Shown: positions 51,602 to 61,910 of the stretch, piece by piece | How positions within the stretch are numbered: the stretch's first letter is position 1 | How the letters are laid out: every line of letters begins with the position of its first letter | Source: Lunularia cruciata | Taxonomy: Eukaryota > Streptophyta > Marchantiopsida > Lunulariales > Lunulariaceae | Direction: 5' to 3' | Assembly: GCA_948567375.1 (NCBI GenBank) | Contig: OX419759.1 | Span: 13,050,744-13,114,743, forward strand | DNA: 64,000 nucleotides | Position numbers and translations under genes: made by a program | Notes under the pieces: generated by a model | The model's input: the letters and a program-made list of their open reading frames with translations, nothing else | Database searches by the model: none | What the model was told of the DNA's origin: nothing

Positions 51602-52411
51602 TCATAGTCGTCTTAGGACTTCTCGCACATGATTCACATGTTCTGCCTTTGTCATGCTATAGATTAAGATATCATCTAAGAACACCACCACGGACCAATC
51701 CAATAGTCCCTCCAACACTCGATGCATCTGATCCATGAAGACAGTTGGAGCATTAGTGAGTTTGAAAGGTAGAACTCTCCACTCAAAATGTCCATACCTT
51801 GTGCGAAAAGCAGTCTTTTGCACGTCCTCTCCTTCAATAGGAATTTGCCAATAGCCGCTACGAAGATCCAACTTGGAAAAGTAGCGTGCTCCACTTAGTT
51901 GATCAAGCAGGTCATCGATCCGAGGTAAGGGATATGCATTCTTCATGGTTTGCTTATTGAGCCCACGGTAATCAATACAGAAACGAAGTCCTCCATCCTT
52001 CTTTGGAACAAATAGTACCGGTGCTCCCCACGGAGAGGTACTATGTCGTATGAAATCCTTCTCCAACAACTCTGTAAGTGTTGTTTGCAACTCCTCCAAC
52101 TCCTTTGGTGAGAGCCGATAGATTGGTCTACTCACTGGAGTACTCCCTGGCAATAACTCGATCTTGAAGGGCATACCTTGATCGGAGGGTAATCCCTTTG
52201 GCAGATCATCCGGAAACACATCTGCAAACTCCTGAACTATCCGATCAACCATTGCTTGATGCGGCACTTGGCCCTCCTCAGATTGTTCTTGTGCAATCGG
52301 CTTGATCCACACCGCGAATACAGACTTATCGTCCTCCAAAGCTTGCTCTATGGCTGCTTCATTCACAAACTTCCCTTCTAGGAACTCATCTCTCTTCCAA
52401 GCTTGCTCCAT
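51602..52411 (-). pseudogene. Element C reverse transcriptase
   Basis: A 269-codon open frame covering the fingers and palm of a Ty3/gypsy reverse transcriptase: [49 protein letters not shown] and the catalytic FLDDILIYS. It ends at a TGA (RRL-stop-QWK) that element B shares. The coding text continues after it (CAFWQKEVTFLGHKIS), so this is a nonsense mutation, not a true end. Confidence 0.85.
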
Positions 52412-52507
52412 GGTTGCCTTCTTGGCAAACTTCCCATCTTGGGACTCATCCCCCTTCCAGATTCGCTCTATGGCTACCTTCTCGACAAACTTCCCATCTT
52501 GGGACTG
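52335..52507 (-). repeat. Three 60-bp tandem repeats in the protease-RT linker
   Basis: Translates to three successive 20-residue units: [40 protein letters not shown], then [19 protein letters not shown]. The same three units, diverged, lie in element B at about 44957-45130, so the repeat predates the two insertions. Confidence 0.75.
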
Positions 52508-52546
52508 ACTATTCTTAGGTGTCTTACTCAGAGGTGCCAGACAACC

Positions 52547-52942
52547 TTATCGGAAATTCCTACCTTGGTGTTGTACTTGAATTTGGTGTCGGGTCCAATC
52601 AAATTGAACCTTATGACATTCAAGCCAAGGTAGACCTAGAATGATATCATAGTGTAGAGGTGCCACTACAAACCTCATACACTCCAAATACTCCTTCCCA
52701 ATCTTGAAGGTAACGGGATGCAAGGTGCGGAATGTAGAACCCTTTCTACCATCCGCCATCATCAAACTACTTCCAATCACTGGCTTGATAGGAATACCCA
52801 ATTCCTTTACTACTTGCATAGACATGCAATTCTCTGAACTTCCAGAATCAACCAAAATTCTACAACCCCAATTAGATATCATACCTTGCAAGTGAAGCAA
52901 ACTTGCATAGGTCAAGCCTTCAATCCCATTGGAACTAATCAA
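52547..52942 (-). pseudogene. Element C protease segment
   Basis: Open frame with the retropepsin active site (ILVDSGSSENCMS) and the C-terminal ILGLPWL motif. The protease would cut the Gag-Pol polyprotein. The frame closes at a stop (NFR then TAA) where element B has an aligned sense codon with small sequence differences. Confidence 0.8.
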
Positions 52943-52968
52943 GCTCCCAGTAGGCGGCTCAAAATCTC

Positions 52969-53868
52969 CTACTGGGATTCCTCGTTTCCCGAATCATTCC
53001 GCTCCACAACCTCTACTTGGGCAACTTGTCGAGGTCGTCCATTCTTGAGTGGACATTCAGCAATGCGATGCCCCAACTGGCAACAATAAAAACAACCTCC
53101 ATTTTGTCGTAATCTTTCTCTATCTGCTGTGCCAAGTGGTCTTCGCTGGATAGCATCAATCTCCATTGGTACCGGTTCTTCCACTCGTGGTACGGGTAGG
53201 TTTTGTGTAGGTCGAGGTCGAGACCAAGTTGTTGCAACTAAGGAATCAAAACGCTCAACCAATTGCATGGCTTCTTCTACGTTCTGTGGCTCTCGCATGG
53301 TCACCTCCAATCTGGTTCGTGACTTCAATCCTCGCACAAATTGATCCAGAACTTCACCTTCTTGGATATCTGGAATTTGCATGATGATATTCTGAACTTG
53401 TGTGATGTAGCTTCTCACTGAGCAAATCTGCCTCAACTCCGCCAATTTATCTCATGTAGCTCGGGTGGCATTTATAGTCTAAAATCGACCAAGTATTGCA
53501 TCCTTGAATTCTGCCCATGTCAAAATCGGTGTAACAATTTGTCGTTTAGCTCTTTCTACTTGGAATCGCCACCAAAGTTTTGCCACGCCATCCCACTGGC
53601 TAGAAGCCAAGAGAATTTGTTTCCGCTTGTCTTGAAGATTGGTGGCTTCAAAGTAACGTTCATAGTCAAACACAAAATTCTCCACTATGCCTGGAAGATT
53701 CTTGCCTTCAAACACCTTGGGTTTTGGAAATCAAATGCAATCTTCTCCATCAAGAACTGGCGCTCTGTCTATCTGTTCTCGTCGTTGTTGGTCTCGTTCA
53801 TCCAACAATCGAGTAAGATGCTCGATTTGTTGTTGCATTGCAAGGATAACATCCGGTATTGCCGCCAT
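52969..53868 (-). pseudogene. Element C gag
   Basis: Begins MAAIPDVILAMQQQIEHL at 53868 and ends NDSGNEESQ. It contains the retrotransposon gag core (YFEATNLQDKRKQILLASSQWDG, LWWRFQ) and a CCHC zinc knuckle (CFYC-CQLG-H-RIAE-C) for nucleic-acid binding. Three in-frame stops break it: TGA at 53731-53733, TAG at 53479-53481 and TGA at 53452-53454. At each of these sites element B has CAA. Otherwise well preserved. Confidence 0.85.
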
Positions 53869-54126
53869 CGCTACTACTCTATTCCACTACTCTCAATTTA
53901 TCTAGTTGATTAACACATAGATACAACACGTCCACCGTTCTCCATAAGTTACAACTGGAAGTATCAAGGGTTCCTCTGACACGGTGATCATATGTAGAAA
54001 GTCCTGCCCAAAGCGTGAGGTGATGAATTGTGTGAAACGATGCTTTGGTAATATCTGCACATGAAAGTCCCAATGGTTTGGCGGAAGTGGATTTGGTGGT
54101 CCATAAATTCCATCCATCCCATTGCT

Positions 54127-54138
54127 GCTCTGATACCA
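54127..54138 (-). other. Element C primer-binding site
   Basis: TGGTATCAGAGC on the minus strand, one base inside the 5' LTR. It is a full match to the initiator tRNA-Met primer site. Confidence 0.88.
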
Positions 54139-54139
54139 A

Positions 54140-54503
54140 TGTAAAAGACCGAAACCGAGGAGATAAATAGGAGAATGGAAACTCACATTGGGACACTTGA
54201 ATGAGGGAAAACTCCGAATACCTAGCATGAGCTTCGGCCTTGGTATTTATAGGTAGCATACAAGACCTTTGAAGCTTCTCAAGAAGCTTCCTTCTAGAAG
54301 CCGCCTACTTGGCGTGCAAGCTAAGCTAGTTAGAAGCTTCTAGAAGCTTCCTTCTAGAAGCTACCTGCTTAGGGCGCAAGTTAACTAGTTGGGAAGCTTC
54401 CTAAGAAGCTTCTTAGATGCTTCTAGAATATTCTAGGCTATTTTGGCTTATTCTCTACTTCGTAAGCCCGACTAACTTCGTCACTAAACTCCATATTGTT
54501 ACA
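54140..54503 (-). repeat. Element C 5' LTR (right)
   Basis: 364 bp, TGTAAC...TTTTACA on the minus strand. It is shorter than the left LTR by 59 bp, apparently a deletion between two copies of CTCAAGAAGCTTCCTT. Confidence 0.92.
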
Positions 54504-54985
54504 TTGATCAACAATGAAGCCACATTGTTGCTACGGATGAAGAAGACATGCAATATCAAGCCTTATAAGGGGCAACATTCCATGGGAGTAATGGAGAGAA
54601 TTGGATTTCAAGAATAAATTGATACTTCTGATTATTCAGAATGGAGATCACCAATCATTTGGCTTTGCATGTGGGTACTTGACTAATAGAGCACTCACAT
54701 GGTCTGATGCTTGGGAACAAGCAATGTTGGTAAAAGGAAGAGAGGTCACTTGGACAACAATGCAAGAAGAAATTCCAATCCATGGATTTTGTGCAAATAA
54801 CCCAAACCTGATATGGAGGCTGAAGTAGAAGAACAATGTACAAGAGTATATGGAGGCATTTCTTGATCTACAAGTTGAAATAACCAACATGAGTCCAATA
54901 GAAGCTCTGGAAATTTCAAATGAGGGTTGAAAGAGTAAATTTGCCAAGAAGGAATGATATAAAATCCTTACACTATTTTCAAAGA
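54504..54985 (+). pseudogene. Element D gag continuation
   Basis: Starts at the second TTGAT. It carries NNEATLLLRMKKTCNIKPYKG and GREVTWTTMQEE, close to element A gag at 32025-32300. Similarity to A fades after about 54985, which marks the truncation of element D. Confidence 0.75.
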
Positions 54986-57900
54986 CTTCAATTCAAGTTG
55001 GACTAGCTCCCTTGGGTGTCAATGGTCATGCATAACCATGTTACATTGATACAAGAATGGTAATTGATCAATTGCCAACACACTTGCATCTTTCACCTTC
55101 TCAAGTTCCACCAAAGTTGCAATACACATACACATCAGCTCTTGGTATTCTTTAGCTAACACCATGTTGGCAACATGCAACCATTGGTTGTCAATCCTTA
55201 CCTCTTCAAATTCCTTCTTGGCTCTCTTGACTTGACCAATTATTCCACTCTCTTGTTAGTGAAAGTCCTTGATAATACAATCATCCAAGCTAACTATTCT
55301 CTTAATGGGTTTTGAGTCACATGCATTTTCTTCTTCGGTAGTCCCAACCCATCACCAACATCTTGCTACTATCTTGAATAATCTAGGAAGATCAAAAATA
55401 GAATGGTAGTGATAATGCTATCCTCCAACATTTCTTTTTGCCCTTGGTGCATGGCTTTTTGGTCAATCTTTAGTCTTTCCACACCATCTTCTCTTCTTGG
55501 TGTTCTACTTGTACCTAATGGGGCTACTTGATGATTTCCCATATATGAAATTCTTGCTTGGGCTTTGTTTATGATCTGCAAGTCAATGATAAGACTTGTC
55601 CATTTGTTTTTCTTCCTACTACTTAAATTATTGCTACTCTTGACAACAAGACAACTTGAATAGTTTGTTATTATCTTCAATTACAAAAGCCCATACTTGC
55701 TTGGCAACCCAAAAGATAGGGGGGTTGAGTTGACTAGTGCCTTGCACATGTTTTGTGCTATTAGGACTTGATGCTTTGCTATTGGCTTGCACTCAAGTGT
55801 CGATTCTCTAACCTTCACAAATTTTCTTGATTTCTTGAATTTGGCATTAGCTACCCTAATTCAAGCTATAACCAAACAACACCCTAGCTAAATATCTAGA
55901 TATGACATAGAGATGAAGTGATCTCCAAAAATCTTCTATTCTTCTTCTACACCAAGTAATGCCATCCTTGCATAAAAATGAATAATACGTGGTATTAAGT
56001 AATGTGGTTTGTGCTTAGTAATTGTACCAAACATTATATGGGTATGCACATGCATATCCTTGCTTAGTCAATGTTATTCTCCTTGAAGATGTGCTCAATG
56101 AACATTGCTTGATTGGTTGTGATGTAAGTGGTTCTTCTCAAGAAAAATAGTTGCATGCTTGTAGTTGCAATAGCTCTCTTTGTTGGGTCCTTCTAAGTCA
56201 ACACCCTATATCCATTACTTGGATTTTTCTCTTGTTGGAAGGTGGCTTGTAACTTCTTTGATGTGTACTTCGTCTCTCAATACATGGTCTTCACCTAGAG
56301 CACTTGTCTAGTGGTCTATTGGCCATAATTTTTGATTGCCTTGCAAGGTGTTATTCCCACAATATTGCACTCTTCTAATTTTTTGAGCCATAGCTAATTG
56401 AGCTACAATCCACTTTCATAACAAAATTGTGAGCTTAAGCTTCTTCAATAATTTTCCTTTTGTTGCCAGCTCTCATTTCTTGATAGCCAATTGCCTCAAG
56501 TTAAGATCAATTAGCCAGAAGATCAATTGGTCTATTACACTTTCCCACTTATAAACAAAACCTCTAAAAAATTTCTTGACCTGATCCCCACTCCTACACT
56601 TCCAAATAGTAGATAAATGAATTTCTTATGCATGGTTAATAAGTTCATAATTGCTAGATCTCTCATTTGCACTTGTATACCAATGTCAATTCTTTCACCA
56701 TTCTTTAGTTCAATTTCTTACATGGGAGTTTGTTGGGATTTCTTGGGGCCGTAAATGCCAATGCTAGAATTGAATTACCCAAACATGATAGTATAATCCT
56801 ACTGCCAGGAGTATATCTTCATTGGCCAACAAGGTTCTTTGGCCTTAACATCTTCCCTTCACTAGGTAGTGTACCATCTTTGGCCTATCTTCCTTTGAGG
56901 TAAGATCTTTGGGGTGATCTCTTCATAGTACCTTTGGCCTTCACTCTTTGTTGTACATGAAACCATAAAAAGGACACAACTTAACTAACTAAGAGTTCCT
57001 TTAGCTTTACTCCCACCTCACCTATTACAACATATTATAAAGTAAAATAGAAAAAAGAAGTTCTCAATACCACAAAACTACACAACATATTAAGACCAAA
57101 TAGACATAATGATATAGACTCATGAGACATAAACTATCAATACAAAGATATAGACTCATGTTAAACAAATATATTGGAAATGCCTAATGTGATGACACCT
57201 AAGTTGTATATAATGCATTAGAAACATAGAGTTTCATATAGTCTCTCACTCCCACCTCCCTTTAGAGATATGGACATGGAGAATGAATAGCTTGAATAAG
57301 AGGATGAGTTTGAGAGACAAGGTTTTCTACACTTGTGTATTTGACAAGAAGGATGCTCTTAGTTGGGCAATGCATTCATTGTATCCTTAAGTAGTGGGAG
57401 ATGTGGAAGAAGACCATACTTTTGGATATTAGATATCTCATGGGCATCATGTGAGATAGTAGTGTTCTCTTCACCTATGGTGTGAGTTGACATATGAGTT
57501 TGAGTGGACTTCTTATAGAGGCACAAATAATTTTTGATACATATCTTAGCCCAGAGTTTTGGGGTTCATTTACACTTGTATGTTGATGTTTGAAGTTATC
57601 ATCTGGATAGATAACATGAGTACAAAGGTGGCACACCTCCTTTGTTCCATGTGTGATGAGTGCTTTACACCTAAGGGAAAAGAAATTAGGTGGCATCTGA
57701 TGGGTTATTTGACAAGAGAGATTTGTATATGGTTTTTTTGAGAGGTTATAAGCTTAGGTATTATTCAACTTTTCAAAAGGGATATATATCACTTTGAGAT
57801 GTCTTGATAGTTGATAGTGTACTACATCCATATTATTGGCACCATATTCCTAAATTTACTCTTTCTTAGACTAAAGTAGGTATATCACACACTTTATCTT

Positions 57901-58080
57901 GCAATCTCTTGGTAGTTACCTAGATTTAGAGTAGATATATGCTCTACTATTGACTTTTGCATTGAAGAGTGGACTTTTGGTCATCTTATAGATTATAATA
58001 TAGATTCATATGAAGGTTTAGTCATGTGCTTTTAAAATCCACCTTTGCATCCCTTAGAGATGGAATATAAATATGAATAT
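54986..58080. other. Repeat-like DNA without a recognised gene
   Basis: Short frames at 55369-55680 (minus), 57475-57696 (minus) and 57559-57741 (plus) show no domain I can name. Composition resembles the other decayed transposon zones. Confidence 0.45.
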
Positions 58081-58088
58081 AATATAAC

Positions 58089-58147
58089 TATAAAAATAAA
58101 AATAAATAAAAATAAAAATACATAAAAATATAAAAATAAAAATAAAT
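58089..58147. repeat. A/T low-complexity run (AAATAAAAAT type)
   Basis: About 60 bp of repeated ATAAAAATAAA units with single interruptions. Confidence 0.85.
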
Positions 58148-61100
58148 ATGAACATATGGTCTAGTGTTTATTATTTTCATACCTTGATGTAAGCATTAGA
58201 GCACCTAAAGATGTCCAAACACATAGACTACTTTGTCATGAGGAGTTACTTTTAGTCTTCACTTTTATTTTATGAAAAAAAGAGAATAATTTCCACATTT
58301 TTTCCTACATTTACTTGTTGAAATATTGCTTGTTGAATATCATATTCTTTTTTGTCTAAATTATGTTGAATGAGAATAAATTTTATGAATTTGTGTGTTG
58401 AAGGTTTGTGAACTTGGTGCACATTGACACACACTAGCACATACTAGTGCAAACTATCTTTTCTTAATGGATGCTTAACATAGAGCCAACCCACCTTGGC
58501 AAAAAAAATCATTTTCTAAATAAATACCCAATGTACTCTAATGCATCCCAACAAACACACCATTTTCCCAACATATAAAAATACAAACAAAGTTCATGCC
58601 CACATAGACCAATGCAAAATTTGCCCTTAAAAATTAATTTTATCAATCAAAAAAATTGAGAACAAAAAGAAACACAAAATGTAGAACATAATTGGATAAA
58701 ACTATAACAAAATTTTATGTTTACTCAAATCTATGTGTTGTAACTCATATCTACTACAAGAATAATCCTTGCTGTCATTTGAAACTTGAAGTGCAAAGAG
58801 TGTAGTCTAGTATTAGAAAGTAAATATTGTTACTATAACTATCATATAGATGTGTATTTCTCTGCAAAGAGTGTGATTATACTCTTATCTTCTCAATAGA
58901 TTTTCTTACCTTTGTGTATTTCTTTGGGTGGAGTGTGATTATCTTGGTAGATTTTCTTACCTTTACTAATTCCAGAGTCATAGGATGTACGCAGTTTGCT
59001 TTTGCTTTCCATTCTTTGAATCTAAGTTCCTCTACTTTAGATCTCTTTTTGGGTAAGCAATATCTTCTTAGCCTCCACTTTCACTCGGAACTTCTTCATT
59101 TTAGCCATTTCTTAAGCCAATTTTTTTGCTAATTTATATCTCTTTCTAGCTTCCATGTACTCACTCTTCAATTTGATATCACTAGCAAGCTCCTACAAGA
59201 GAACTGAAATTGTATGTGCCATTTTGAAATACACTTTACAAACCTTTGTTTTTTTGTTATTCTCTACTTGTCCTTCTTTGTCTCCTTCTCATGAAAAATC
59301 TCCATAAGAATATACTTATTGTTTCTAATGGCTCTCACACTTGGAACATACCGCTCATGCAATTCAAAAGAAACATAAAAGGCAATTGATTTTGTTCTTC
59401 TAGCTTCTTAGAGTCTCTTCTTTTAACACCTTCGTACTAAGTACATAGGGGTTACAAGTGTACTAAGTACACTTGTAAAAGGAAATGACTATGTGGTTCT
59501 TGACCATGAGATGTCCTTTCTAAAATCATTTCTTCCTTGTTTGGAATTGTTGATCTTGATCCAATTTCTTCACCTTGGCCCATAGGTTCAATGATATGCA
59601 CCTAATTCTATCAGACTGAGAACATAGATGGTTGAAATGTTAGTTCTACACATAAATAGAATATCTATTCTATCAAAATGAGGACATAGATGACTTAATT
59701 TATTCTTTATGGTTCTCCGTCCATATTTCAACTCCTTCACGGTAAGTCTTACGTGGTGTATTTATCCTTCCACTCTCTAATAGATTTTTTGGACTTCATA
59801 TATCTTGCCAATTTTTTATGCAATTTAATTTTTATCATTGACTCAAGAAACCCTCTCCCATACTTCACAAGATATGCAGCTATATTAACTAAATAGGCTA
59901 CTCTTACAAATATTTTTTGCAAGTACACTCACAAATCTGATTAAAATGCTTGGGTTCATCCGAAAGATATATGTTTACATAACTAAATAGGCTACTCTTT
60001 CAAATAGGTTTTGCAAGTACCCTCACAAATCTGATTCAAATGCTTCGGTTCATCCAATCATTCTAAAATTTGGGCATAATGACGAGATATAATCCTAAAT
60101 TGATTATCCTCTTTTTTTACTTGCTTCTCGTTGAAGCACAAATGGAACCATACGCAAAGCACTTGGAATCGATTGATCCATGAGGCAGTGGCAAGTGACA
60201 TGAAGGAGAATGAATGGGAGGAGAAGAAAAGACGGTGGAAAAAGGTGGAGAGACAAGGTACTCCATAGTTAACTCCATACTCCAAACTCAACAACTAGAG
60301 ATCCCAAAATCTTAATGTCAACGTACAACAACCAAAAACATCAATTTGTGATAGGAAGGACCATGAAATTGAACAAGAAAAGAAAATGTCAACTGGCAAT
60401 GGGGAGAAACCATGGAACGGAAAAAGATTAGGAAGTGAATAAATTTAGCCCAAATATGGTAAAATAAATTCAGATCTTAAGACCTGGAAATGTTTTGATA
60501 ATCCCTTCCCTTTACATTAGCATGATTAAGGTTAATAAGGTCAGGACACTCAACTAATCCACCCTGCAAACTAGAAGTAAAACGCACATAAAAGATTTCT
60601 TCACCTATGAAAATTTCATGTACGATGTTCATTTATTGCTTGTTCTCCTTTATGGGTACTTGTAAAAGAATTTCCGGATCTCACCCCCTCTACCCATAAT
60701 CATCCTGAAGAAATGATAATTGAAACTTCCTAATACATCAGAAACATAAGCAACCACCATGTGCAATGTATACACTTAGAAGCTTAGTATTAACTTTGAG
60801 ATTCTTTTAGACCAAATTATATTTCGTATCAATCCAAGTTTAACCAGAATATAACCTATTTAAGATCGTTTACTTAGTTTGCGCTTTTCGGTCCAGTAGA
60901 CTTTTGGTCTACAAGTTTCAATATGTTGGGTGGAGGCTTTTACTCGGTTGAAGAGCAGGCGTGTGTGACGCCCAACTTCGCCACGGTGTTGGACGTGGTT
61001 CGCTGTCAGAAAAGTGCAAGCACGGATCGTTCTCAGTGGACAAACGACAGGAAGTCAGGCCAAATATGCAATTTGGGATAGCGGAGCTGCAAAGTTGCCA

Positions 61101-61165
61101 AATTAGCTAGAAAACTTTGCAGTGGATAGCACAGGTGTAAAAGACTCGGAGATGGGCCAGGTCGC
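58148..61165. other. Intergenic region, no gene seen
   Basis: AT-rich until about 60900, with no protein-like frame. It contains a perfect 27-bp palindrome at 59452-59478. From about 60900 the G+C content rises towards psaG. Confidence 0.5.
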
Positions 61166-61424
61166 GAATGAGATTGGATAGGATAGCCTATCCCGCCCAA
61201 TCCCAATCATCTCGTCCCTTCCGATTGTCATCCACTTCCATTGGTGGTAAGGGCAGCTTGTGCTGTGCACAGACCCCCGTGCTGCCATCCCCAAGCTGTT
61301 TGCCACACTCATGTTCGTGACGCTGCACTCAATTTGGATCGGATCTCCCTCCATTGCATTCCTACAATTCTCCCTAATCGTTCCCGAGGAAAGGTCGTAG
61401 TTTTGTCAATTGAAGCTCGAAGAA
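61166..61424 (+). promoter_or_regulatory. Proximal promoter and 5' UTR of psaG
   Basis: G+C-richer than the upstream DNA. It holds a nested inverted repeat: GATTGG (61172-61177) with CCAATC (61197-61202), enclosing GGATAG (61181-61186) and CTATCC (61188-61193). CCAAT motifs and GATA-type motifs like these are typical of light-regulated plant promoters, but function here is inferred. No clear TATA box was seen at the expected spacing. Confidence 0.45.
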
Positions 61425-61910
61425 ATGGCTGCCTGTACTGCTCAGATCACTGTTGCCGCCGGTGTGCCAGCACTCGCCGTCAGGAGCAAGAGCATCAGGG
61501 CATCCCACTCTCAGGTTTCTTTCTCCGGAAGAAACTTGATGAACAACGTGAGCATTAGCAACCGGTCATGGGAGTCTCAGACCAAGCTTGCTCGCGGAAA
61601 TTTCAGAACTGTGTGCGCAGACACCAGCCTGGTCATCAGTTTGAGCACTGGTGCCTTGCTATTCCTCGGACGATTCGCTTTTCTGCCGTTCCAGCGCAGG
61701 CAGGTCGCCCGAGCTGGTCTGCCCGCTCAAAACGGAGTCCCGCACGCGGAAGCCGGTGACCAACGAGCACAGGAGGTCTCCAGCTTATTGAAGACCAACG
61801 ATCCCGCTGGATTCACCATCGTCGACTTGTTGGCATGGGGAGCTCTAGGACACGCCGTCGGTTACTTCATCCTCGCCACTGCTAGCAATGGATACGACCC
61901 TACCTTCTAA
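61425..61910 (+). CDS. PSAG: Photosystem I reaction centre subunit V (PsaG), chloroplast precursor
   Basis: Nuclear-encoded thylakoid membrane protein that sits at the edge of photosystem I and helps bind the LHCI antenna. It is a single exon of 161 residues, the usual length of plant PsaG precursors. Residues 1 to about 65 are a Ser/Arg-rich chloroplast transit peptide. The mature part has two membrane helices (about 68-88, [17 protein letters not shown]; about 131-151, [19 protein letters not shown]). They are joined by a loop with [18 protein letters not shown] and [10 protein letters not shown], and the protein ends [11 protein letters not shown]. These motifs distinguish PsaG from its paralogue PsaK. 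The ATG context (AGAAATGGCT) is strong. An in-frame TTG lies 15 nt upstream but there is no earlier ATG. The stop is TAA. Confidence 0.96.
   Translation: MAACTAQITVAAGVPALAVRSKSIRASHSQVSFSGRNLMNNVSISNRSWESQTKLARGNFRTVCADTSLVISLSTGALLFLGRFAFLPFQRRQVARAGLPAQNGVPHAEAGDQRAQEVSSLLKTNDPAGFTIVDLLAWGALGHAVGYFILATASNGYDPTF

Larger units (their letters stand above)
48921..54503 (-). mobile_element. Element C: young Ty3/gypsy chromovirus, second family
   Basis: 5.58 kb, inserted in element D in reverse. It is flanked by perfect TTGAT target duplications (48916-48920 and 54504-54508). The LTRs differ at only four bases apart from one 59-bp deletion in the right (5') LTR. Internal order on the minus strand: primer site, gag with CCHC knuckle, protease, RT, RNase H, integrase, chromodomain, purine tract. 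Large blocks remain open, but at least five stops and one or more shifts make it non-autonomous. Confidence 0.94.
41882..54985 (+). mobile_element. Element D: truncated gypsy element split by two younger insertions
   Basis: Same family as element A. Its parts are a 5' LTR (41882-42510), leader (42511-42932), gag piece (48537-48920) and gag piece (54504-about 54985). Removing B and C restores the same order as in element A, for example the junction before ATCAACAATGAAGCCACATTG. No 3' half or 3' LTR was found beyond about 54985, so it is truncated. Both reading and termini are decayed. Confidence 0.8.

Noticed and set aside
61425-61910. First reading as PsaK
   Set aside because: The loop [21 protein letters not shown] and the ending SNGYDPTF are PsaG signatures; PsaK has a shorter loop and a different C-terminus.
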